DNA from: Archivesica marissinica
Taxonomy: Eukaryota > Mollusca > Bivalvia > Venerida > Vesicomyidae
NCBI GenBank assembly: GCA_014843695.1
Contig: CM026390.1
Span: 10,983,890-11,047,889, forward strand
Reading direction: 5' to 3'
Length of the DNA: 64,000 nucleotides
The position numbers were made by a program, and so were the translations under genes. Under the pieces are notes generated by a model, which made no database searches, was not told the DNA's origin, and was given only the letters and a program-made list of their open reading frames with translations. Shown here piece after piece: positions 53,701 through 64,000 of this stretch (the first letter of the stretch is position 1; each line of letters starts with the position of its first letter).

Positions 53701-56627
53701 GAACTGTTCATGCTGTATCTAGCACTGTTCATGCTATAACCACTGTTCATGCTATATCTAGCACTGTTCATGCTCTATCTAGCACAGTTTATGATGTATC
53801 TAGCACTGTTCATGATGTATCTAGCACAGTTCATGATGTATCTAGCACAGTTAATGCTGTATCTAGCACAGTTCATGCTGTATTTAGAACTGTTCATGCT
53901 ATGTCTAGCACTGTTCATGCTATATCTAGAACTGTTCATGCTGTATCTAGCACTGTTCATGCTATACCACTGTTCATGCTATATCTAGCACTGTTCATGC
54001 TCTATCTAGCACAGTTTATGATGTATCTAGCACTGTTCATGATGTATCTAGCACTGTTCATGATGTATCTAGCACAGTTCATGCTGTATCTAGCACAGTT
54101 CATGCTGTATCTAGCACTGTTCATGCTGTATCTAGCACTGTTCATGATGTATCTAGCACTGTTCATGCTGTATCTAGCACTGTTCATGCTGTATCTAGCA
54201 CTGTTCATGATGTATCTAGCACTGTTCATGATGTATCTAGCACTGTTCATGATGTATCTAGCACAGTTCATGCTGTATCTAGCACGTTTGTTCATGATGT
54301 ATCTAGCACTGTTCATGCTGTATCTAGCACTGTTCATGATGTATCTAGCACTGTTCATGCTGTATCTAGCACTGTTCATGCTGTATCTAGCACTGTTCAT
54401 GCTTTATTTAGACTGTTCATGCTATATCTAGCAATGTTCATGCTGTATCTAGCACTGTTCATGATGTATCTAGCACTGTTCATGATGTATCTAGCACTGT
54501 TCATGCTGTATCTAGCACTGTTCATGCTGTACCTAGCACAGTTCATGATGTATCTAGCACTGTTCATGATGTATCTAGCACAGTTCTTACTATATCTAGC
54601 ACTGTTAATGCTGTATCTAGCACTGTTCATGCTGTATCTAGCACAGTTCATGCTATATCTAGCACAGTTCATGCTATATCTAGCACTGTTCATGATGTAT
54701 CTAGCACAGTTATTACTATATCTAGCACTGTTAATGCTGTATCTAGCACTGTTCATGCTGTATCTAGCACAGTGCATGCTGTATCTAGCACTGTTGATGC
54801 TATATCTAGCATTGTTGATGCTGTATCTAACACTGTTCATGATGTATCTTGTACAGTGCATGCTGTATCTAGTACTGTGCATGCTGTATCTAGCACTGTT
54901 CATGATGTATCTAGCACTGTTCATGCTATATCTAGCACAGTTCATGCAGTATCTAGCACAGTTCATGCTGTATCTAGCACAGTTCATGCTGTATCTAGCA
55001 CTGTTCATGCTGTATCTAGCACAGTTCATGCTCTATCTAGCACTGTTCATGCTGTATCTGGCACAGTTCATGCTGTATCTAGCACAGTTCATGCTGTATT
55101 TAGAACTGTTCATACTATATCTAGCACTGTTCATGCTATATCTAGCACTGTTCATGCTCTATCTAGCACAGTTTATGATGTATCTAGTACTGTGCATGCT
55201 GTATTTAGCACTGTTCATGATGAATCTAGCACTGTTCATGCTATATCTAGCACAGTTCATGCAGTATCTAGCACAGTTTATGCTGCTGTATCTAGCACAG
55301 TTCATGCTGTATCTAGCGCTGTTCATGGTGTATCTAGCACAGTTCATGATGTATCTAGCACAGTTCATGCTGTGTCTAGCACAGTTCATGCTGTATTAGA
55401 ACTGTTCATTCTATATCTAGCACTGTTCATGCTATATCTAGCACTGTTCATGCTGTATCTAGCACAGTTCATAATGTATCTAGCACTGTTCATGATGTAT
55501 CTAGCACAGTTCATGCTGTATCTAGCACAGTTCATGATGTATCTAGCACTGTTCATGATGTATCTAGCACTGTTCATGATGTATCTAGCACTGTTCATGA
55601 TGTATCTAGCACAGTTCATGCTGTATCTAGCACAGTTCATGCTGTATCTAGCACTGTTCATGCTGTATCTAGCACTGTTCATGCTGTATCTAGCACTGTT
55701 CATGCTGTATCTAGCACTGTTCATGTTCATGTTATGTTATCTAGCACTGTTCATGATGTATCTAGCACTGTTCATGCTGTATCTAGCACTGTTCATGCTG
55801 TATCTAGCACTGTTCATGCTGTATCTAGCACTGTTCATGCTGTATCTAGCACAGTTCATGCTGTATCTAGCACTGTTCATGCTGTATCTAGCACAGTTCA
55901 TGCTATATCTAGCACTGTTCATGCTGTATCTAGCACTGTTCATGCTATATCCACTGTTCATGCTATATCTAGCACTGTTCATGCTCTATCTAGCACAGTT
56001 TATGATGTATCTAGCACTGTTCATGATGTATCTAGCACCGTTCATGATGTATCTAGCACAGTTAATACTGTATCTAGCACAGTTCATGCTGTATTTAGAA
56101 CTATTCATGCTATGTCTAGCACTGTTCATGCTATATCTAGCACTGTTCATGCTGTATCTAGCACAGTTCATGATGTATCTAGCACTGTTCATGATGTATC
56201 TGGCACAGTTCATGCTGTATCTAGTACAGTTCATGATGTATCTAGCACTGTTCATGATGTAACTAGTACAGATCATGATGTATCTAGCACTGTTCATGAT
56301 GTATCTAGCACTGTTCATGCTGTATCTAGCACAGTTCATGCTGTATCTAGCACTGTTCATGATGTATCTAGCACTGTTCATGCTGTACCTAGCACTGTTC
56401 ATGCTATATCTAGCACTGTTCAGGATGTATCTAGCACTGTTCATGATCTATCTAGCAATGTTCATGATGTATCTAGCACAGTTCATGCTGTATCTAGCAC
56501 TGTTCATGTTCATGATGTATCTAGCACTGTTCATGCTGTATCTAGCACTGTTCATGATGTATCTAGCACTGTTCATGCTGTATCTAGCACTGTTCATGCT
56601 ATATCTAGCACTGTTCATGCTGTATTT

Positions 56628-57165
56628 AGAACTGTTCATGCTATATCTAGCAATGTTCATGCTATATCTAGCACTGTTCATGATGTATCTAGCACTGTTC
56701 ATGATGTATCTAGCACTGTTCATGCTGTATCTAGCACTGTTCATGCTGTACCTAGCACAGTTCATGATGTATCTGGCACTGTTCATGATGTATCTAGCAC
56801 AGTTCTTACTATATCTAGCACTGATAATGCTGTATCTAGCACTGTTCATGCTGTATCTAGCACAGTGCATGCTGTATCTAGCACTGTTGATGCTATATCT
56901 AGCACAGTTCATGCTATATCTAGCACTGTTCATGATGTATCTAGCACAGTTATTACTATATCTAGCACTGTTAATGCTGTATCTAGCACCGTTCATGCTG
57001 TATCTAGCACAGTGCATGCTGTATCTAGCACTGTTGATGCTATATCTAGCATTGTTGATGCTGTATCTAACACTGTTCATGATGTATCTTGTACAGTGCA
57101 TGCTGTATCTAGTACTGTGCATGCTGTATCTAGCACTGTTCATGATGTATCTAGCACTGTTCATG
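56628..57165 (-). repeat. Second inverted match to the left satellite C array
   Basis: The reverse complement of this segment matches 27040-27577 in monomer order without any difference I could find. Coordinates sum to 84,205, so it does not belong to the same symmetric pairing as 59010-61010. It includes the CATGCACAGTACTAG and TAGTAATAACTG landmark monomers. The two matching segments are adjacent in the left array but about 1.8 kb apart in the right array. Confidence 0.75.
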
Positions 57166-59009
57166 CTATATCTAGCACAGTTCATGCTGTATCTAGCACA
57201 GTTCATGCTGTATCTAGCACAGTTCATGCTGTATCTAGCACTGTTCATGCTGTATCTAGCACAGTTCATGCTGTATCTAGCACTGTTCATGCTGTATCTA
57301 GCACTGTTCATGCTATATCTAGCACTGTTCATGCTGTATCTAGCACTGTTCATGCTATATCCACTGTTCATGCTGTATCTAGCACTGTTCATGCTGTATC
57401 TAGCACAGTTCATGATGTATCTAGCACTGTTCATGATGTATCTAGCACTGTTCATGATGTATCTAGACGTTCATGCTTATCTAGCCGTTATGTGTATTAG
57501 ATTCATGCTATATCTAGCACTGTTCATGCTGTATCTAGCACTGTTCATGCTGTATCTAGCACTGTTCATGATGTATCTGGCACAGTTCATGCTGTATCTA
57601 GTACAGTTCATGATGTATCTAGCACTGTTCATGATGTAACTAGTACAGATCATGATGTATCTAGCACTGTTCATGATGTATCTAGCACTGTTCATGCTGT
57701 ATCTAGCACTGTTCATGATGTATCTAGCACTGTTCATGATGTATCTAGCACTGTTCATGATGTATCTAGCACAGTTCATGATGTATCTAGCACTGTTCAT
57801 GCTGTATCTAGCACTGTTCATGCTGTATCTAGCACTGTTCATGCTGTATCTAGCACTGTTCATGCTGTATCTAGCACTGTTCATGATGTATCTAGCACTG
57901 TTCATGATGTATCTAGTACAGTTCATGATGTATCTAGCACTGTTCATGATGTAACTAGCACAGTTCATGCTGTATCTAGCACTGTTCATGCTGTATCTAG
58001 CACTGTTCATGCTGTATCTAGCACTGTTCATGCTGTATCTAGCACTGTTCATGCTGTATCTAGCACAGTTCATGATGTATCTAGCACAGTTCATGCTGTA
58101 TCTAGCACTGTTCATGATGTATCTAGCACTTTTCATGCTATATCTAGCACTGTTCATGCTGTATCTAGCACTGTTCATGATGTATCTAGCACTGTTCATG
58201 CTATATCTAGCACTGTTCATGATGTATCTAGCACAGTTCATGCTGTATCTAGCACTGTTCATGCTGTATCTAGCACTGTTCATGCTATATCGAGCACTGT
58301 TCATGATGTATCTAGTACAGTTCATGATGTATCTAGTACAGTTCATGCTATATCTAGCACTGTTCAGGGTGTATCTAGCACTGTTTATGATGTATCTAGC
58401 ACAGTTCATGCTGTATCTAGCACAGTTCATGCTATATCTAGTACTGTTCATGCTATATCTAGTACTGTTCATGCTGTATCTAGCACTGTTCATGCTGTAT
58501 CTAGCACAGTGCATGCTATATCTAGCACTGTTCATGCTGTATCTAGCACTGTTCATGCTATATCCACTGTTCATGCTATATCTAGCACTGTTCATGCTCT
58601 ATCTAGCACAGTTTATGATGTATCTAGCACTGTTCATGATGTATCTAGCACAGTTCATGCTGTATTTAGAACTATTCATGCTATATCTAGCACTGTTCAT
58701 GCTATATCTAGCACTGTTCATGATGTATCTAGCACTGTTCATGATGTATTTGGCACAGTTCATGCTGTATCTAGTACAGTTCATGATGTATCTAGCACTG
58801 TTCATGATGTAACTAGTACAGATCATGATGTATCTAGCACTGTTCATGATGTATCTAGCACTGTTCATGCTGTATCTAGCACTGTTCATGTTGTATCTAG
58901 CACAGTTCATGATGTATCTAGCACAGTTCCTGCTGTGTCTAGCACTGTTCATGCTATATCTAGCACTGTTCATGCTGTATCTAGCACAGTTCATGATGTA
59001 TCTAGCACA

Positions 59010-61010
59010 GTTCATGCTGTATCTAGCACTGGTCATGCTGTATCTAGCACTGATCATGATGAATCTAGCACTGTTCATGCTGTATCTAGCACAGTTCATG
59101 ATGTATCTAGCACTGTTCATGATGTATCTAGTACAGTTCATGATGTATCTAGCACTGTTCATGATGTAACTAGTACAGTTCATGATGTATCTAGCACTGT
59201 TCATGATGTATCTAGCACTGTTCATGCTGTATCTAGCCTGTTCATGATGTATCTAGCACTATTCATGATGTATCCAGTACAGTTCATGATGTATCTGGCA
59301 CAGTTCATGCTGTATCTAGCACAGTTCATGATGCATCTAGCACATTTCATGCTACATCTAGCACAGTTCATGCTGTATCTAGCACTGTTCATGCTGTATC
59401 TAGCACAGTTCATGCTATATCTAGCACTGTTCATGATGTATCTAGCACAGTTCATGCTGTATCTAGCAATGTTCATGCTGTATCTAGCACTGTTCATGCT
59501 ATATCGAGCACTGTTCATGATGTATCTAGTACAGTTCATGATGTATCTAGTACAGTTCATGCTATATCTAGCACTGTTCAGGGTGTATCTAGCACTGTTT
59601 ATGATGTATCTAGCACAGTTCATGCTATATCTAGTACTGTTCATGCTATATATAGTACTGTTGATGCTGTATCTAGCACTGTTCATGCTATATCTAGTAC
59701 TGTTCATGCTGTATCTAGCACTGTTCATGCAGTATCTAGCACTGTTCATGCTATATCTAGTACTGTTCATGCTGTATCTAGCACTGTTCATGCTGTATCT
59801 AGCACTATTCATGATATATCTAGCATTGTTCATGATGTATCTAGCACTGTTCATGATGTATCTAGCACTGTTCATGCTATATCGAGCACTGTTCATGATG
59901 TATCTAGCACTGTTCATGCTGTATCTAGCACAGTTCATGCTGTATCTAGCACTGTTCCTGATGTATCTAGCACTGTTCATGCTGTATCTAGCACTGTTCA
60001 TGCTATATCTAGCACTGTTCATGCTGTATATTAGAACTGTTCATGCTATATCTAGCACTGGTCATGCTATACCTATCACTGTTCATGATGTATCTAGCAC
60101 TGTTCATGATGTATCTAGCACTGTTCATGCTGTATCTAGCACTGTTCATGCTGTATCTAGCACAGTTCATGATGTATCTATTACTGTTCATGATGTATCT
60201 AGCACTGTTCATGATGTATCTAGCACAGTTCATGATGTATCTAGCACTGTTCATGCTGTATCTAGCACTGTTGATGCTGTATCTAGCACTGTTCATGATG
60301 TATCTAGCAGAATTCATGCTGTATCTAGCACAGTTCATGATGTATCTAGCACTGTTCATGATGTATCTAGTACAGTTCATGATGTATCTAGCACAGTTCA
60401 TGATGTAACTAGTACAATTCATGATGTATCTAGTACAGTTCATGATGTATCTAGCACAGTTCATGATGTATCTAGCACTGTTCATGATGTATCTAGCACA
60501 GTTCATGATGTATCTAGCACTGTTCATGCTGTATCTAGCACTGTTCATGATGTATCTAGTACAGTTCATGATATATCTAGCACTGTTCATGATGTAACTA
60601 GTACAATTCATGCTATATCTAGCACTGTTCATGATGTATCTAGCATTGTTCATGCTATATCTAGCACAGTTCATGCAGTATCTAGCACAGTTCATGAAGT
60701 ATCTAGCACTGTTCATGCTGTACCTAGCACTGTTCATGCTATATCTAGCACTGTTTAGGATGTATCTAGCACTGTTCATGATCTATCTAGCAATGTTCAT
60801 GCTGTATCTAGCACTGTTCATGTTCATGATGTATCTAGCACTGTTCATGCTGTATCTAGCACTGTTCATGATGTACCTAGCACTGTTCATGCTGTATCTA
60901 GCACTGTTCATGCTATATCTAGCACTGTTCATGCTTTATTTAGAACTGTTCATGCTATATCTAGCAATGTTCATGCTATATCTAGCACTGTTCATGATGT
61001 ATCTAGCACT
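59010..61010 (-). repeat. Right arm of a long inverted repeat (pairs with 27500-29510)
   Basis: This is the inverted counterpart of the segment at 27500-29510. Parts of it also recur as direct copies further right in this array. The CACTGGTCATGCTATACC landmark at about 60056 is seen again at about 61298 and 63384, and the one-base-short AGCCTGTTC monomer at about 59236 is seen again at about 62543. Confidence 0.88.
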
Positions 61011-64000
61011 GTTCATGCTGTATCTAGCACTATTCATGATATATCTAGCATTGTTCATGATGTATCTAGCACTGTTCATGATGTATCTAGCACTGTTCAT
61101 GTGTATCTAGACGTTCTGCTATATCGAGCACTGTTCATGATGTATCTAGCACTGTTCATGCTGTATCTAGCACAGTTCATGCTGTATCTAGCACTGTTCC
61201 TGATGTATCTAGCACTGTTCATGCTGTATCTAGCACTGTTCATGCTATATCTAGCACTGTTCATGCTGTATATTAGAACTGTTCATGCTATATCTAGCAC
61301 TGGTCATGCTATACCTATCACTGTTCATGATGTATCTAGCACTGTTCATGATGTATCTAGCACTGTTCATGCTGTATCTAGCACTGTTCATGCTGTATCT
61401 AGCACAGTTCATGATGTATCTAGCACTGTTCATGATGTATCTAGCACTGTTCATGATGTATCTAGCACTGTTCATGCTGTATCTAGCACTGTTCATGCTG
61501 TATCTAGCACTGTTGATGCTGTATCTAGCACTGTTCATGATGTTTGCAATTCATGCTGTATCTAGCACAGTTCATGATGTATCTAGCACTTTATGGATCT
61601 AGTACAGTTCATGATGTATCTAGCACTGTTCATGATGTACTAGTACATTCTGTTATCTAGCACAGTTCATGATGTATCTAGCACTGTTCATGATGTATCT
61701 AGCACTGTTCATGCTGTATCTAGCACTGTTCATGCTGTATCTAGCACTGTTCATGATGTATCTAGCACAGTTCATGATGTATCTAGCACTGTTCATGCTG
61801 TACTAGACTTTCATGCTGTATCTAGCACTGTTCATGCTGTATCTAGCACTGTTCATGCTATATCTAGCACTGTTCATGCTGTATCTAGCACTGTTCATGA
61901 TGTATCTAGCACTGTTCATGCTGTATCTAGCACTGTTCATGGTATCTAGCACTGTTCATGATGTATCTAGCACTGTTCATGATGTATCTAGCACTGTTCA
62001 TGCTGTATCTAGCACTGTTCATGCTGTATCTAGCACTGTTCATGCTGTATCTAGCACTGTTCATGATGTATCTAGCACTGTTCATGCTGTATCTAGCACT
62101 GTTCATGCTATATCTAGCACTGTTCATGCTGTCATGCTATATCTAGCATGTTCATGCTTATCTAGCACTGTTCATGATGTATCTAGCACTGTTCATGATG
62201 TATCTAGCACTGTTCATGGTGTATCTAGCACTGTTTATGATGTATCTAGCACAGTTCATGCTGTATCTAGCACAGTTCATGCTATATCTAGTACTGTTCA
62301 TGCTATATCTAGCACTGTTCATGCTGTATCTAGCACTGGTCATGCTGTATCTAGCACTGATCATGATGAATCTAGCACTGTTCATGCTGTATCTAGCACA
62401 GTTCATGATGTATCTAGCACTGTTCATGATGTATCTAGTACAGTTCATGATGTATCTAGCACTGTTCATGATGTAACTAGTACAGTTCATGATGTATCTA
62501 GCACTGTTCATGATGTATCTAGCACTGTTCATGCTGTATCTAGCCTGTTCATGATGTATCTAGCACTATTCATGATGTATCCAGTACAGTTCATGATGTA
62601 TCTGGCACAGTTCATGCTGTATCTAGCACAGTTCATGATGCATCTAGCACATTTCATGCTACATCTAGCACAGTTCATGCTGTATCTAGCACTGTTCATG
62701 CTGTATCTAGCACAGTTCATGCTATATCTAGCACTGTTCATGATGTATCTAGCACAGTTCATGCTGTATCTAGCAATGTTCATGCTGTATCTAGCACTGT
62801 TCATGCTATATCGAGCACTGTTCATGATGTATCTAGTACAGTTCATGATGTATCTAGTACAGTTCATGCTATATCTAGCACTGTTCAGGGTGTATCTAGC
62901 ACTGTTTATGATGTATCTAGCACAGTTCATGCTGTATCTAGCACAGTTCATGCTATATCTAGTACTGTTCATGCTATATAGTACTGTTATGCTGTATCTA
63001 GCACTGTTCATGCTATATCTAGTACTGTTCATGCTGTAATATCTAGCACTGTTCATGCTGTATCTAGCACTGTTCATGCTGTATCTAGCACTGTTCATGC
63101 TGTATCTAGCACTGTTCATGCTGTATCTAGCACTATTCATGATATATCTAGCACTTGTTCATGATGTATCTAGCACTGTTCATGATGTATCTAGCACTGT
63201 TCATGCTTATCTAGCACTGTTCATGATGTATCTAGCACTGTTCATGCTGTATCTAGCACAGTTCATGCTGTATCTAGCACTGTTCCTGATGTATCTAGCA
63301 CTGTTCATGCTGTATCTAGCACTGTTCATGCTATATCTAGCACTGTTCATGCTGTATATTAGAACTGTTCATGCTATATCTAGCACTGGTCATGCTATAC
63401 CTATCACTGTTCATGATGTATCTAGCACTGTTCATGATGTATCTAGCACTGTTCATGCTGTATCTAGCACTGTTCATGCTGTATCTAGCACAGTTCATGA
63501 TGTATCTAGTACTGTTCATGATGTATCTAGCACTGTTCATGATGTATCTAGCACAGTTCATGATGTATCTAGCACTGTTCATGCTGTATCTAGCACTGTT
63601 GATGCTGTATCTAGCACTGTTCATGATGTATCTAGCAGAATTCATGCTGTATCTAGCACAGTTCATGATGTATCTAGCACTGTTCATGATGTATCTAGTA
63701 CAGTTCATGATGTATCTAGCACAGTTCATGATGTACTAGTACTTCATGTTATCTAGTACAGTTCATGATGTATCTAGCACTGTTCATGATGTATCTAGCA
63801 CTGTTCATGATGTATCTAGCACAGTTCATGATGTATCTAGCACTGTTCATGCTGTATCTAGCACTGTTCATGCTGTATCTAGCACAGTTCATGCTGTATC
63901 TAGCACTGTTCATGATGTATCTAGTACAGTTCATGCTATATCTAGCACTGTTCATGATGTATCTAGCACTGTTCATGCTATATCTAGCACAGTTCATGCA

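Larger units (their letters stand above)
48275..64000 (-). repeat. Satellite C, right array: 21-bp monomer, minus orientation
   Basis: About 15.7 kb, roughly 750 monomers, of the same satellite as 12370-30645 but reading on the minus strand (GTATCTAGCACTGTTCATG and variants on plus). It begins directly after satellite D with no spacer and continues past the window end. The same three variable positions and the same landmark monomers occur as in the left array. Indel-rich patches near 52640-52670, 57465-57505, 61100-61125, 61540-61660, 61800-61810, 62128-62160 and 62985-63040 resemble those in the left array. Long open frames are by-products of the 21-bp period. Confidence 0.97.

Noticed and set aside
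48233..63997. Matching long open frames in the right-hand 21-bp array
   Set aside because: Same repeat by-product, on the opposite strand because the array is inverted. They start and stop at indel-rich monomers, not at gene-like boundaries.

Overview
This window is eukaryotic, most likely an invertebrate animal. It is AT-rich, has spliced-gene signals, two scaffold gaps of exactly 1,000 N, and about 59 kb of tandem repeats. I see no bacterial-style genes, no RNA genes and no intact gene. The only recognisable coding sequence is one exon of a secreted trypsin/chymotrypsin-family serine protease (minus strand, 1107-1198). A weak candidate terminal exon with a polyadenylation signal lies at 11824-11937 (plus strand). 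The exact taxon cannot be read from the sequence.

Layout: 1-1285 is single-copy flank with the protease exon. 1286-9727 is satellite A, a CpG-rich monomer in 23-bp and 28-bp forms. 9728-10727 is a gap. 10728-11419 is satellite B, fourteen 49-bp units. 11420-12369 is a single-copy island with several inverted repeats. 12370-30645 is satellite C, a 21-bp monomer in plus orientation. 30646-31645 is a gap. 31646-48274 is satellite D, a 34-bp monomer built from 15-bp and 19-bp parts. 48275-64000 is satellite C again, in the opposite orientation, running off the window.

The many long open frames across the satellite C blocks are a by-product of a 21-bp period (3 x 7) without stops, and are not annotated as genes. 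The arrays have clear higher-order structure: 1,690-bp and 993-bp duplications in A, a 6-unit pattern in B, a 2,266-bp (108-monomer) and a 2,104-bp duplication in C, and 1,683-bp and larger duplications in D.

The most notable points are: (1) satellites A, C and D share a 13-14 bp core, GTA(C/T)(C/A)TAGCA(A/C)TG, suggesting common ancestry or a common bound site; (2) the two satellite C arrays are inverted relative to each other and carry about 2 kb of nearly identical inverted sequence, which is either a real inversion or a contig placed backwards at the 30.6-kb gap; (3) the protease exon lies under 100 bp from an 8-kb satellite that would occupy its upstream intron. Nothing here establishes a new functional system; the novelty is in satellite architecture.
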